Positions 8,423 through 17,672 of a stretch of 64,000 bases of DNA are shown in pieces (position 1 is the first letter of the stretch; the number at the start of each line of letters is the position of its first letter). The position numbers were made by a program, and so were the translations under genes. The DNA is from JABJOR01 sp965603075 (GTDB lineage: Bacteria; Pseudomonadota; Alphaproteobacteria; Rhodospirillales; Casp-alpha2). The notes below the pieces were generated by a model. The model had not been told where the DNA came from and did not search any database. It saw nothing but the letters and a program-made list of their open reading frames with translations. The DNA lies in assembly GCA_965603075.1 (NCBI GenBank), contig CBFDBO010000006.1, positions 1 to 64,000 of the forward strand. The letters run 5' to 3'.

Positions 8423-9360
8423 ATAGCGTGCTGTTTTTTTCGTGCCAATTGCAATTTGGCAAAATCATCATCGGCGTGATAGGACGACCTTGTTAGCGGG
8501 GTTGATGCCACCAAGGCAAAACCTTTTTCAAGCCCCACGCGTTTAAATTCATCGAATTCTTCGGGGGTAACAAAGCGGTCAATGGCGGCATGTTTGCGGG
8601 TTGGTTGCAGGTATTGCCCGATGGTCATGAAGTCGATGTTGGCGGCAATCATATGGTCCATCAATTGATAAATTTCTTCATTGGTTTCACCCAATCCAAC
8701 CATGATGCCCGACTTCGTAAACATTGTTGGGTCCAGTTCTTTAGCGCGCTTTAGAATGCCCAGCGAATGCTCATAACGTGCGCCTGGACGGATGGATCCG
8801 TATATGCGCGATACGGTTTCCATGTTGTGATTAAACACATCGGGTTTTGCCGTAATGACGGTCTCTAAGGCGCCGTCTTTACCACGGAAATCAGGTGTAA
8901 GCACTTCCACGGTGGTGTTGGGGGCCAATTCACGTACCTTTTCAATGCACAAAGCAAATTGCCCAGCCCCGCCATCGGCTAGATCGTCCCGGTCAACGGA
9001 CGTGATGACGATGTGTTTCAACCCGAGCTTTGCTGCTGTTATTGCTGTGTTTTCGGGTTCCATAGCGTCGATGATCCCGCCGGGCTTGCCCGTGGTGACA
9101 TTGCAGAATGCGCAAGCACGTGTGCAAATTTCGCCTAGTATCATAACTGAAGCGTGTTTTTTCGACCAACATTCGCCAATGTTGGGACAGGCAGCTTCTT
9201 CACAAACGGTATTCAGTTTATGCTCGCTGATTAGTTTTCGTGTTTCCCCATATTCGCGTGACGTGGGGGCTTTAACCCTGATCCAAGGTGGTTTTCTAGG
9301 AGAAGGATTATCAGGCTTATTGGCCTTTTCAGGGTGTCGTAATTTGACCGGACTTTCCAT
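8410..9360 (-). CDS. lipA: Lipoyl synthase
   Basis: LipA is a radical-SAM enzyme that inserts two sulfurs into octanoyl groups on the lipoyl domains of E2 proteins. The 316-residue product has both iron-sulfur clusters: the auxiliary set C53, C58, C64 in CEEAACPNIGEC and the radical-SAM set C79, C83, C86 in CTRACAFC. The conserved C-terminal RSSYHAD motif is present. It lies in the same orientation as the pdh genes that supply its substrates, but a chemoreceptor-like gene comes between. Its stop codon is part of the 36-bp repeat. Confidence 0.97.
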   Translation of the reverse strand: MESPVKLRHPEKANKPDNPSPRKPPWIRVKAPTSREYGETRKLISEHKLNTVCEEAACPNIGECWSKKHASVMILGEICTRACAFCNVTTGKPGGIIDAMEPENTAITAAKLGLKHIVITSVDRDDLADGGAGQFALCIEKVRELAPNTTVEVLTPDFRGKDGALETVITAKPDVFNHNMETVSRIYGSIRPGARYEHSLGILKRAKELDPTMFTKSGIMVGLGETNEEIYQLMDHMIAANIDFMTIGQYLQPTRKHAAIDRFVTPEEFDEFKRVGLEKGFALVASTPLTRSSYHADDDFAKLQLARKKQHAISGQ

Positions 9361-9428
9361 GATAAATGCGAAACCTACGCTATGATGTTTAGGGATGTTT
9401 TTAGTAATCTAATAACACTTTGTAACCT

Positions 9429-9445
9429 GTATTACTCGGTAATAC
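9429..9445 (-). other. Perfect hairpin at the stop codon of the chemoreceptor-like gene
   Basis: GTATTAC, a three-base loop and GTAATAC form a perfect 7-bp stem spanning the TAA stop of the upstream gene. There is no T-run after it on the minus strand, so it is not a standard intrinsic terminator. It could protect a 3' end or slow ribosomes at termination, or it may be chance in AT-rich sequence. Confidence 0.3.
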
Positions 9446-11315
9446 CATGATGATCATTATAGGGTTTTGCGAGGTCTTGCTCACCGATCATATCACCCTC
9501 TTCATCACGGTAAGACAGGGTATGCTCAATAGGGGTGCCTTGCCATGTTTCTTCCAGTTTTTGACGCTCCGGCGTTAATTTAAACTCTTTAATAAAGATA
9601 TTAATGGCGCGTAAAAGCGTGAAGGAGCTATGATGAGCCGAAACGCAAATGCTGTAAAAATAAGGTGCAGGCGCTACATTTCCTGGAATAATTTCGATCT
9701 TTCCATACCACGGACTGGCGTTATTTGTACATGCCCAGTGATAGATGGGTAAATCAACGGCGAAGGCATCAACCACGCCATCGGCCAGGCAATCATGAAT
9801 ACGCGACTGATCAGAATAAACCATTAAATTGGCAAGCTTGACGCGACCACCGGGAATGTTTGCATTGTCTTCCCATCGGACCCCAGCATTCTCAAGTACG
9901 GCAAAAGCACCGGGATCATTAATAATTCCAAGGTTTTTGCCGTCTAAGTCGTTTAGTGTTGAGATGGTTGTGTCCCCTACTCTTTTACATAAAACGAAGT
10001 CGAGATATGTATAGGTCTCTGAATAAGCGACACTTCTATAACTTGGATCGGGGTAAATGGCACTCAGCACTATGTCGGCTTCTTGTTCACCTTGTTTAGG
10101 ACCGACACTCAATAAATCAGTAATAACATCCCAAGGATATTCTATGAACTCACAATCAACTCCAAGGGCGTGTGCTAAGTGCTGGGCGTATCCAACATCT
10201 AAACCCTGTAATGCTTCTTCAGGGGTGCGGCGGAATGATAATCCAACAAAAGAGGGTTCAATTGCGACCCGTAATACGCCCCTTTCTTTGATACGCTCAA
10301 GGCGATCGAATGAACTATTAGCCGGGATTTTATAGTCTGAAATGTAATTATTCATGCCGGCTAAACGATCCGAGCTGTCCAATAACAAAACACCTGACAG
10401 ATCAAACATTTCTTTAAATGCCCAACTGATTTTGACATGGCCACGTTCTGAAATAAAATGGTTCTTTTTCAAATGATCAGAGATAACCTGATTATTGCCT
10501 TCAATTTCCACCAAGTGTCCATCGACGTTATGAAGGAAGCCCCCTAATTGCTCAATCGAGCCACCGATGGTTTCACCCAATTGCATCATAGATGAATTGC
10601 AATCTCGTATGGCGACATCCAAAGTTTGGTTTAGATACGTGAAGTCCAATTCTTTTGTCGCATCTTGAACATGAGAAAGTGTTGTATGTGACAAATTCCG
10701 CACTTCTGAGGCGACCACACCAAACCCCAATCCCGCATCCCCGGCACGGCCTGCTTCAATCGTCGCATTATAGGATAACATTTTGATGGAATTACCGATG
10801 TCAGAAATAGACTTTAAAACGGCTTTCGACGCTTTGTTTTTTATTTCTAATTCAGCTCTGATGTTTTTCAGTATTTCTGAAATTTTCTCGATTGTCGAAG
10901 CAATATTCTCGTTGGTAGCCTCTTGCATCGACGTGGATGCCGCTGTACTGCCATCTACTTCTTTTCGCGTTATTTCAATAACTTGATTAAGTTTTATTGA
11001 GCTTTTGTCGATCTCTTCGGCGATCTTATCTTGCTGGGTTCCTGCTTCATCCGCATGACGTTGCAGTCTGATTATATGCTGGGTAGAACTTCTAACAGCG
11101 TCAGAGACACTCAACATTTCTTGCTTTTCTAAGTGTGCTTGTTTGAGGGCCGCGGCCATGATTGCAAGGTCGTGTGCGTTTGGTTCTTGAATGGTAGGAA
11201 GGTCAGGGTTCTGCCCAGAATTCAATTGTTCTATGAAAGCTTCAATGCTGGATTGAGGCTCTTGGAGGGCATTTTCTGTGGCCCGTTCATTTTGATCAAG
11301 GAGATCATCATTCAT
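9432..11315 (-). CDS. Cytosolic chemoreceptor-like protein fused to a family 3 solute-binding domain
   Basis: The product has about 627 residues. An N-terminal mostly helical region (about 50-290) carries a divergent methyl-accepting signalling tip, with NATIEAGRAGDAGLGFGVVA then SEVRNLS at about 183-209, which resembles the CheA/CheW-contact hairpin. From about 337 to 592 it has a bacterial extracellular solute-binding fold of family 3, starting LERIKERGVLRVAIEPSF, with ADIVLSAIYPDPSYRSVAYSE and DGVVDAFAVDLP. I see no signal peptide and no membrane segment, so both domains should be cytosolic, which is odd for a solute-binding domain. I prefer the ATG at 11315 (AGGG upstream) over a TTG at 11339. 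It interrupts the usual lpd-lipA neighbourhood. Ligand and output are unknown. Confidence 0.8.
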   Translation of the reverse strand: MNDDLLDQNERATENALQEPQSSIEAFIEQLNSGQNPDLPTIQEPNAHDLAIMAAALKQAHLEKQEMLSVSDAVRSSTQHIIRLQRHADEAGTQQDKIAEEIDKSSIKLNQVIEITRKEVDGSTAASTSMQEATNENIASTIEKISEILKNIRAELEIKNKASKAVLKSISDIGNSIKMLSYNATIEAGRAGDAGLGFGVVASEVRNLSHTTLSHVQDATKELDFTYLNQTLDVAIRDCNSSMMQLGETIGGSIEQLGGFLHNVDGHLVEIEGNNQVISDHLKKNHFISERGHVKISWAFKEMFDLSGVLLLDSSDRLAGMNNYISDYKIPANSSFDRLERIKERGVLRVAIEPSFVGLSFRRTPEEALQGLDVGYAQHLAHALGVDCEFIEYPWDVITDLLSVGPKQGEQEADIVLSAIYPDPSYRSVAYSETYTYLDFVLCKRVGDTTISTLNDLDGKNLGIINDPGAFAVLENAGVRWEDNANIPGGRVKLANLMVYSDQSRIHDCLADGVVDAFAVDLPIYHWACTNNASPWYGKIEIIPGNVAPAPYFYSICVSAHHSSFTLLRAINIFIKEFKLTPERQKLEETWQGTPIEHTLSYRDEEGDMIGEQDLAKPYNDHHGITE

Positions 11316-11466
11316 TCTAGGGTACCCTATATCAATCAATCATAAATTTAAACTCTCATTCGTTTTAGTTTCGGGTTTATGATAAAACAATACAGGTCTG
11401 AAAATAAAATTAGATAATTCAACACCACCTTAGAATGGTTTTTATTTGTTCCAAGTAATTACGTAA

Positions 11467-11931
11467 TTATTTTCTATCGTAATCGAGTGCCATTTCATAG
11501 GTTACCATTTGGCTTGGCTGAGCTAGGCGATCATAAAGCGACTGGGCAACTGTATTATCTTGCCCCGTCACCCAAAATAAACTCATACAATTCAGCGCGT
11601 TGGCATGACCTTCCACGTGTTCTATCAAAGATTGAGCGATGCCTTGTCTTCGGGCTTTTGGCGATACATATAAATCAAGCAGACAACAGCTTCCTTCTGC
11701 ATGATCGGTATGGAGGTGAACCGTGTAGACGGCTAGTCCAACGGCTTGCCCATCACTTTTTGTGCGTGCGATTAAACTCCACATGGCAAAATCAGGATCT
11801 ATGTAGCGTTGCCACATTATTTCCACAGGGTTATCTGGCAATGGCCCGTCATGTTGAAATGCCTGCCACAAACCCAACCACTCCTGATAATCAGAGGCTA
11901 CGACATGTTTTATGTCTACGATTGCCCCCAT
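11467..11931 (-). CDS. GNAT family N-acetyltransferase
   Basis: The 154-residue product has the Gcn5-type fold. A central strand with LLDLYVSPKARRQGIAQSLIEHV supplies the acetyl-CoA pyrophosphate loop (R/Q-x-x-G-x-A type), followed by LFWVTGQDNTVAQSLYDRLA, the usual C-terminal N-x-x-A-x-x-x-Y pattern. A TTG three bases upstream is in frame, but the ATG at 11931 overlaps the lpd stop by one base (TGATG), so I start there. It is the last gene of the pdhA-pdhB-pdhC-lpd unit. The acceptor substrate is unknown. Confidence 0.88.
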   Translation of the reverse strand: MGAIVDIKHVVASDYQEWLGLWQAFQHDGPLPDNPVEIMWQRYIDPDFAMWSLIARTKSDGQAVGLAVYTVHLHTDHAEGSCCLLDLYVSPKARRQGIAQSLIEHVEGHANALNCMSLFWVTGQDNTVAQSLYDRLAQPSQMVTYEMALDYDRK

Positions 11932-13331
11932 CAAATATGAATAGCTTTGTCATAAGCGTCCAGAACCGATTCGTGCATCATCTCTGACAGAGTTGGGTGG
12001 GGGAATACGGTATGCATCAAGTCTTCTTCTGTGGTCTCGAGCCCCATGGCAACCACATAGCCTTGGATAAGTTCGGTTACCTCTGCGCCAATCATATGGG
12101 CGCCCAATAGTTCGCCGGTTTTGGCATCAAAAATGGTTTTGACCATGCCTTCAGGTTCGCCCAGCGCGATGGCTTTGCCATTACCGACAAAGGGAAAGCG
12201 TCCAACTTTGATATCATATCCCGCTTCCTTGGCCTTGGCTTCATTAAGCCCGACACTGGCAATTTGGGGGTGGCAATAGGTACAACCGGGAATTTTTCCC
12301 TTATCGAGGGGGTGCACATCAAGCCCGGCGATGGCTTCAATGCAAATCACCCCTTCATGCTCTGCCTTGTGGGCGAGCATGGGGGGGCCTGCCACGTCAC
12401 CAATGGCATAAATACCCGGCTCGTCTGTGCGTGATAGGGTATCGGCCACAATGCACCCTCGGTCGGTTTTAATCTTGGTGGTCTCCAGCCCGATGTTTTC
12501 GATGTTACCGACAACACCCACGGCGGAAATCACCCGATCAACTTTGATCTTTTCTGATTTGCCATCTGCTGTTTCGATTGTTGCGGTTACGCTATCAGAA
12601 TGCTTGTCGAGCTTCGACACCTTCGCGCCGCTGATGATTCTCATGCCTTGTTTCTCAAAGCTTTTACGGGCCAGGGCAGCGATTTCCGCGTCCTCTACGG
12701 GCAGGATTTCGGGCAGGACTTCGACCACGGTTACGTCGGCACCAAAGGTTGAATAGAAACTGGCAAACTCAATACCAATGGCACCAGATCCTATGACCAG
12801 CATTGATTTAGGCATCTCGGTGGGAACAAGGGCGTCAAAATAGCTCCAAACCAATTTACCGTCATGCTCCAATCCCGGTAACGTCCGTGGACGAGCACCC
12901 GTGGCGATGATGGTGTGTTTAGCTGTCAGCGTTGTTACAGCTTTACCATCTTTAGTTACATCAATCTTTTTCGCACCGTTTAGTTTCGCTTCGCCGTCGA
13001 TGACCGTGACTCTGTTTTTCTTGAGCAGAAACCCAACCCCTTTAGATAGCTGGGACGATACACCGCGAGAGCGTTTGACGATGGCTTCTAGATCAAATTT
13101 TGTCTCAATGCTGCTGAGACCATAATCACCAGAATTTTGCATGAAATGATAAATCTCTGCCGAGCGCAACAAAGCCTTGGTGGGGATACACCCCCAGTTC
13201 AAACAGATACCGCCCAGATGTTTTTTCTCGACAACGGCGGTTTTAAAACCTAGTTGTGCCGCGCGAATGGCTGTTACATAACCGCCGGGGCCTGCGCCAA
13301 TGATGACCACATCATAATTTGTATCGCTCAT
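11931..13331 (-). CDS. lpdA: Dihydrolipoyl dehydrogenase (E3 of pyruvate dehydrogenase)
   Basis: This flavoenzyme reoxidises dihydrolipoyl groups on E2 and passes electrons to NAD. The 466-residue product has the FAD motif GAGPGG near residue 12, the redox disulfide in GGICLNWGCIPTKALL (C43 and C48), the NAD-binding VIGSGAIGIEFASFY segment, the second FAD motif YAIGDVAGPPMLAHKA, and the C-terminal HPHPTLSE with the catalytic histidine. It lies 10 nt downstream of pdhC in the same operon and overlaps the following GNAT gene by one base. Confidence 0.97.
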   Translation of the reverse strand: MSDTNYDVVIIGAGPGGYVTAIRAAQLGFKTAVVEKKHLGGICLNWGCIPTKALLRSAEIYHFMQNSGDYGLSSIETKFDLEAIVKRSRGVSSQLSKGVGFLLKKNRVTVIDGEAKLNGAKKIDVTKDGKAVTTLTAKHTIIATGARPRTLPGLEHDGKLVWSYFDALVPTEMPKSMLVIGSGAIGIEFASFYSTFGADVTVVEVLPEILPVEDAEIAALARKSFEKQGMRIISGAKVSKLDKHSDSVTATIETADGKSEKIKVDRVISAVGVVGNIENIGLETTKIKTDRGCIVADTLSRTDEPGIYAIGDVAGPPMLAHKAEHEGVICIEAIAGLDVHPLDKGKIPGCTYCHPQIASVGLNEAKAKEAGYDIKVGRFPFVGNGKAIALGEPEGMVKTIFDAKTGELLGAHMIGAEVTELIQGYVVAMGLETTEEDLMHTVFPHPTLSEMMHESVLDAYDKAIHI

Positions 13332-13341
13332 AACAGTTCCC

Positions 13342-14661
13342 TTATAACAACATTGATACGGGGTCTTCGATGAGAGGTTTGAACGCAGCTAGGAATTCTG
13401 CCCCCACCGCGCCATCGACCACCCGGTGATCAACGGCCAAGGTTACCGACATGACGGTTGCAACGGCCAACGCACCATCTTTGACAACAGGACGTTGCTC
13501 CCCTGCCCCAACAGCCAGAATACAGGCCTGTGGCGGGTTGATGATGGCGGAAAAGTTCTTGATACCCATCATACCCAAATTCGATATGGTGAACGCGCCA
13601 CCTTGGTATTCTTCGGGCATTAATTTTCCTGTGCGCGCACGACCTGCTAAATCTTTCATTTGTTCCGATATAGCTTTTAGTCCCAAGCTGCCCGCATCGC
13701 GAATTACCGGGGTGATCAGGCCGCCCGGAATGGCAACGGCCACGCTGATATCGACACGCTCGAACATCCGCATGGCGCTATCGGTCCACATGGCGTTGGC
13801 TTCTGGGACTCGAGCGAGGGCGAGAGCGCTTGCCCGAATAATGAAATCATTTACCGATATCTTATAATCATCTGAACGAGCGTTTAAATCTTTGCGCAAG
13901 GCCAAAAGGTTATCCAGCTCACAATCGATGCTCAAATAGAAATGAGGAATGCTTTGTTTCGATAGGCTCAACCGTGAAGCCACGATTTTGCGCATGCCGC
14001 TGTGGGGTACTTCTCGGTACGGCGCCAACGTCGCATCATCAATCACCATTGGCGTGAGATCAATCGGTGCAGCGCTCGTACTCTGACTTGTGCTCTGGGG
14101 TTGCGCACTTTGAGACTGTGCAACAGCTACAGCTGTTCCAACGCCAGAAGCCTGCGCGGCCTCTATGTCGCGTTTTACAATTCGACCATGAGGGCCAGAA
14201 CCTTTAAGCGCCCTTAGGTCAACTCTCGCATTAGCGGCCAATCGTTTAGCCAGCGGACTAACAAACAGGCGGTTGCCTGTATTCGTGCTTGTGGTAGGAG
14301 GAGCACTTGTAACCGGTGTCGGTGAGGGAGCTTTTTCTACGACGGCTTCGGTTTCCTCTTTAATTGGGGGTTGTGATTCAACGGACGCCGTTGATGCCGT
14401 AATACTAGACGCATCCTCGCCTTCTTCCAAAATTACCGCGATGACTTGGTTGACAGGGACCCCTTCGGTGCCCTCAGTAACCATGATTTTGCCCAGTGTG
14501 CCCTCGTCGACGGCTTCTACTTCCATGGTGGCTTTGTCTGTTTCGATCTCGCACAGTACATCACCCGAATTGACCGCGTCCCCTTCGGCTTTGTGCCATT
14601 TGGCAAGGGTGCCTTCCGTCATGGTGGGGGAAAGAGCGGGCATTAAAATATCAATTGGCAT
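13342..14661 (-). CDS. pdhC: Dihydrolipoamide acetyltransferase (E2 of pyruvate dehydrogenase)
   Basis: E2 is the core of the pyruvate dehydrogenase complex. The 439 residues contain one lipoyl domain (about 1-80, lipoylated lysine K43 in ETDKATMEVEA), an alanine/proline/threonine-rich linker, a peripheral subunit-binding domain (about 131-168, FVSPLAKRLA and GPHGRIVKRD), a second linker rich in S, Q and A, and the catalytic domain ending with the DHRVVDGAVG active-site motif. The lipoyl domain is nearly the same as the one fused to pdhB. It is 18 nt downstream of pdhB. Confidence 0.97.
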   Translation of the reverse strand: MPIDILMPALSPTMTEGTLAKWHKAEGDAVNSGDVLCEIETDKATMEVEAVDEGTLGKIMVTEGTEGVPVNQVIAVILEEGEDASSITASTASVESQPPIKEETEAVVEKAPSPTPVTSAPPTTSTNTGNRLFVSPLAKRLAANARVDLRALKGSGPHGRIVKRDIEAAQASGVGTAVAVAQSQSAQPQSTSQSTSAAPIDLTPMVIDDATLAPYREVPHSGMRKIVASRLSLSKQSIPHFYLSIDCELDNLLALRKDLNARSDDYKISVNDFIIRASALALARVPEANAMWTDSAMRMFERVDISVAVAIPGGLITPVIRDAGSLGLKAISEQMKDLAGRARTGKLMPEEYQGGAFTISNLGMMGIKNFSAIINPPQACILAVGAGEQRPVVKDGALAVATVMSVTLAVDHRVVDGAVGAEFLAAFKPLIEDPVSMLL

Positions 14662-14679
14662 AATTAAGCTCCCTTCCCT

Positions 14680-16062
14680 TTATGCGTAGCAGACGGATTT
14701 TGCCGCCTCTACAATGTCTTTGGCTTGTGGCAGGGCCAAGGATTCCAAATTAGCAGCGTACGGCATGGGAACATCAACACCGCAAACGCGATATAAGGGC
14801 GCGTCGAGTTGATCAAAGGCTTGTTCCATGATGACCGCGGCGATTTCAGAACCGATCCCACACGCGGGCCAGCCTTCCTCAATGGAAACAATACGGTTGG
14901 TTTTGGTGACCGATTTGATGATCGCTTCCGTATCCAGTGGTCTTAGGCTTCGTAAATTAATCACTTCTGCATCAATGCCTTGCTCGGCTAGAATTTCAGC
15001 CGCTTCGAGCGCGACACCGACCATTCTAGAGAATGCAGTGATGGTGACCGAGGTCCCGCTCCGTTCAATTTTGGCCTTCCCTAAGGGTAATATAAAATCT
15101 GGATCGTCCGGTATATCGAAAGTTTGTCCATATAGGATTTCGTTCTCCAAAAAGATCACCGGATTGGGATCCCGGATCGCTGCCTTAAGCAAACCTTTGG
15201 CATCTGCCGCGGACCAAGGCGAGACAACTTTCATACCCGGACAATGGGCAAACCATGACGCAAAGCATTGAGAATGCTGGGCGCCAACCCGTGCCGCAGC
15301 ACCATTGGCCCCTCGGAAAACCATCGGTGAAGACATCTGTCCACCTGACATATAAAGCGTCTTAGAGGCTGAATTAATGATGTGATCCATGGCCTGCAGG
15401 GCAAAATTAAAGGTCATAAATTCTACAATAGGCTTCAGCCCAGAATAGGCAGCACCCACAGCAAGGCCGGTAAAGCCGTGCTCTGTAATGGGCGTATCAA
15501 TTACGCGTTTATCGCCGAATTCTTCTAACATGCCTTGTGAGATTTTATAGGCACCTTGATACTGGGCAACCTCTTCCCCCATCAAGAACACATCACCATC
15601 GCGGCGCATTTCTTCGGCCATGGCATCCCGTAAAGCCTCACGGACAGAAATGTTTACTGTGGGACCTGCGTATTCGACTTCGATTTCTGTTTGGGGTGAA
15701 GCGACAGCGGCGGTAACATCAACCTCAACTTCGACCTCCACTGGAGCAGAATCAACGGATGCAGGTGCCACAGGTGTTACAGGCACTGTTGCTGACACTG
15801 AAATAGCGGACGCATCTTCTCCTTCATCCAGTAGCACGGCGATCACGGAATTAACCGCCACACCTTCGGTGCCCTCGGCAATCACAATTTTCCCCAGTGT
15901 ACCTTCATCAACGGCTTCCACTTCCATGGTGGCTTTGTCGGTTTCGATTTCGCACAGGATGTCACCGGAGGTAACCGTCTCCCCTTCGGCCTTATGCCAT
16001 TTTGCGAGCGTGCCTTCGGTCATGGTGGGTGATAGCGCCGGCATCAGGATTTCTGTTGTCAT
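14680..16062 (-). CDS. pdhB: Pyruvate dehydrogenase E1 beta subunit with N-terminal lipoyl domain
   Basis: This is the beta half of the thiamine-diphosphate-dependent E1. The first 80 residues or so are a lipoyl domain (K43 in ETDKATMEVEA); a linker containing VEVEVEVDV follows, then the E1-beta transketolase-like domain from about residue 135 (NISVREALRDAMAEEM, GEEVAQYQGAYK, DTPITEHGFTGLAVGAA). The 460-residue length is explained by this fusion, which is known in Alphaproteobacteria such as Sinorhizobium. It adds lipoyl arms to the complex. It lies 21 nt downstream of pdhA. Confidence 0.97.
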   Translation of the reverse strand: MTTEILMPALSPTMTEGTLAKWHKAEGETVTSGDILCEIETDKATMEVEAVDEGTLGKIVIAEGTEGVAVNSVIAVLLDEGEDASAISVSATVPVTPVAPASVDSAPVEVEVEVDVTAAVASPQTEIEVEYAGPTVNISVREALRDAMAEEMRRDGDVFLMGEEVAQYQGAYKISQGMLEEFGDKRVIDTPITEHGFTGLAVGAAYSGLKPIVEFMTFNFALQAMDHIINSASKTLYMSGGQMSSPMVFRGANGAAARVGAQHSQCFASWFAHCPGMKVVSPWSAADAKGLLKAAIRDPNPVIFLENEILYGQTFDIPDDPDFILPLGKAKIERSGTSVTITAFSRMVGVALEAAEILAEQGIDAEVINLRSLRPLDTEAIIKSVTKTNRIVSIEEGWPACGIGSEIAAVIMEQAFDQLDAPLYRVCGVDVPMPYAANLESLALPQAKDIVEAAKSVCYA

Positions 16063-16083
16063 GTTATTATTCCTTTTCCTGAA

Positions 16084-17136
16084 TTACGCTTCTAAAAGCA
16101 CATCAGTGTAAAGCTCGGAAGGATCCGGCTCTGGGCTGCTTTGGGCAAAATCGGCGGCTTCGGTTACAGTCGCTTTGACGGCTTTATCAATATCGCGTAA
16201 CTGAGCTTCGTCGGCGGCCTTGGCTTTTAAAATGCGCACCCGCAGGGTGTCAATTGGATCACTTTCTGCGCGTACTTTGCTGACTTCTTCTTTTGATCTG
16301 TATTTGGCTGGATCCGACATGGAATGTCCCCGGTATCGATAGGTTTCCATATCAAGGATGTAGGGACCTTTTCCAGAGCGACAATGATTAATTGCCAAGT
16401 CGGCGGCTTTGCGTACTTCGACCACATCCATACCGTTTACTTTAAGTCCGGGAATACCGTGGGCGTCACCGCGTTTGTGGAATTCAGTCATACTGGACGC
16501 CCGGTCCACAGCCGTTCCCATAGCATAGCGGTTGTTTTCAATGATAAAGACCACGGGCAAAGACCATAGTGCAGCCATATTAAAGGCCTCATAAACTTGG
16601 CCCTGATTGGCGGCGCCATCGCCGAAATAAGCCTGCGACACGCCGTTGTCGCCTTTATATTTATGGGCAAATGCCAGTCCGGCCCCAATGGGAACTTGCG
16701 CGGCCACAATACCGTGCCCACCATAAAAGTTCTTTTCGCGGCTGAACATATGCATGGAGCCACCCTTACCCCGTGAATAACCGTCTTTACGGCCTGTTAA
16801 CTCGGCCATAACCCCTTTGGGGTCCATACCAGCGGCTAACATATGACCGTGATCACGGTAACTGGTGACGAGGCTATCTTGTTCTTCAGCGGCGGCCATC
16901 ATGCCAACAACAACGGCTTCTTGACCAATATAGAGATGACAGAAACCACCAATTAAACCCATACCATATAATTGTCCGGCTTTTTCTTCAAAGCGGCGGA
17001 TGCTGAGCATCTGTTTATAATAGCTGAGGAGCGTTTCTGGTGAAGTGTCTGAGCTGGATTTGCTTTTTTGTGACTTTGTTGACTTTGCAGCTGATTTTTT
17101 AGGCGCTGTCTTTTTAGTCGTTTCTTTTTTAGCCAT
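16084..17136 (-). CDS. pdhA: Pyruvate dehydrogenase E1 alpha subunit
   Basis: PdhA carries the thiamine diphosphate site of E1 and starts pyruvate decarboxylation. The product of 350 residues has the TPP motif GDGAANQGQVYEAFNMAALW ending in an ENN, and the phosphorylation-loop-like YRYRGHSMSDPAKYR. The first 35 residues or so are a low-complexity tail of lysine, serine, threonine and alanine. An in-frame TTG at 17151 overlaps the GGAGG ribosome site, so I place the start at the ATG at 17136, 8 nt after GGAGG. It is first of the pdhA-pdhB-pdhC-lpd-GNAT genes. Confidence 0.96.
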   Translation of the reverse strand: MAKKETTKKTAPKKSAAKSTKSQKSKSSSDTSPETLLSYYKQMLSIRRFEEKAGQLYGMGLIGGFCHLYIGQEAVVVGMMAAAEEQDSLVTSYRDHGHMLAAGMDPKGVMAELTGRKDGYSRGKGGSMHMFSREKNFYGGHGIVAAQVPIGAGLAFAHKYKGDNGVSQAYFGDGAANQGQVYEAFNMAALWSLPVVFIIENNRYAMGTAVDRASSMTEFHKRGDAHGIPGLKVNGMDVVEVRKAADLAINHCRSGKGPYILDMETYRYRGHSMSDPAKYRSKEEVSKVRAESDPIDTLRVRILKAKAADEAQLRDIDKAVKATVTEAADFAQSSPEPDPSELYTDVLLEA

Positions 17137-17268
17137 GAATGATGCCTCCAATGGAACGTTTATGAGGAGACCGTAACATATTTCTATATGATTTTGAAGT
17201 ATCTATAATAAATTAACTTATTCACAGTTAATTTTAAAATTAATGCCTTGATATTACACATAAAAATT

Positions 17269-17622
17269 TTATAAAAACCAGCTTCTATCGGATTCTACTT
17301 TAGAAATTCGAAGGGTAAATGCGGCGTAAAAGTGCTCTATTCCCATTTTTTGTGCAACGGTATGTTCCGCGTTATCACGCCATGCGGTGATGGACGCTCT
17401 ATCTTTCCAATAGGAAACGGTAATGCCAAAACCATCAGCATCGCGTGTGCTTTCGACCCCTAAAAACCCAGGTTGTTGTTGGGCGAGTTCTACCATGCGG
17501 GTCGCTGTTTGCGCGTACTGATCTGTTTGATCGCTTGAACCCATGGCGGGACGCACTTGATTGGCAAAGATGACGGCGTAATAGGGTGTGGTGATGCCGG
17601 TGGGGGCAAATCGTTCGATCAT
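17269..17622 (-). CDS. Antibiotic biosynthesis monooxygenase (ABM) domain protein, copy 1
   Basis: The 117-residue product fits the small ferredoxin-like ABM fold: a first strand YYAVIFANQVRP, helix with TRMVELAQQQPGFLGVES, strand FGITVSYWKDRASITAWRDN, and a closing strand. Members range from quinol and haem-degrading monooxygenases to enzymes of unknown role, and no catalytic assignment is possible here. It resembles the gene just upstream (MATIATRQPGF compared with MVELAQQQPGF), so the two look like old tandem duplicates. They separate ftsB from pdhA, which are neighbours in many relatives. Confidence 0.82.
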   Translation of the reverse strand: MIERFAPTGITTPYYAVIFANQVRPAMGSSDQTDQYAQTATRMVELAQQQPGFLGVESTRDADGFGITVSYWKDRASITAWRDNAEHTVAQKMGIEHFYAAFTLRISKVESDRSWFL

Positions 17623-17672
17623 GACGGTGTATCCTTTCTGATCATTTTAGGAGGTCTGAAGGGATAAAATGA

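Noticed and set aside
8196..8496. Proline- and cysteine-rich ORFs on both strands over the lipA-ratA junction
   Set aside because: They exist because the 36-bp repeat is a multiple of three and keeps frames open; both run through real genes and show no independent coding signal.
15620..16111. Serine/threonine-rich 163-codon ORF opposite pdhB
   Set aside because: It is the antisense of the lipoyl domain and linker of PdhB, whose codon use keeps this frame open; a similar shadow lies opposite pdhC.
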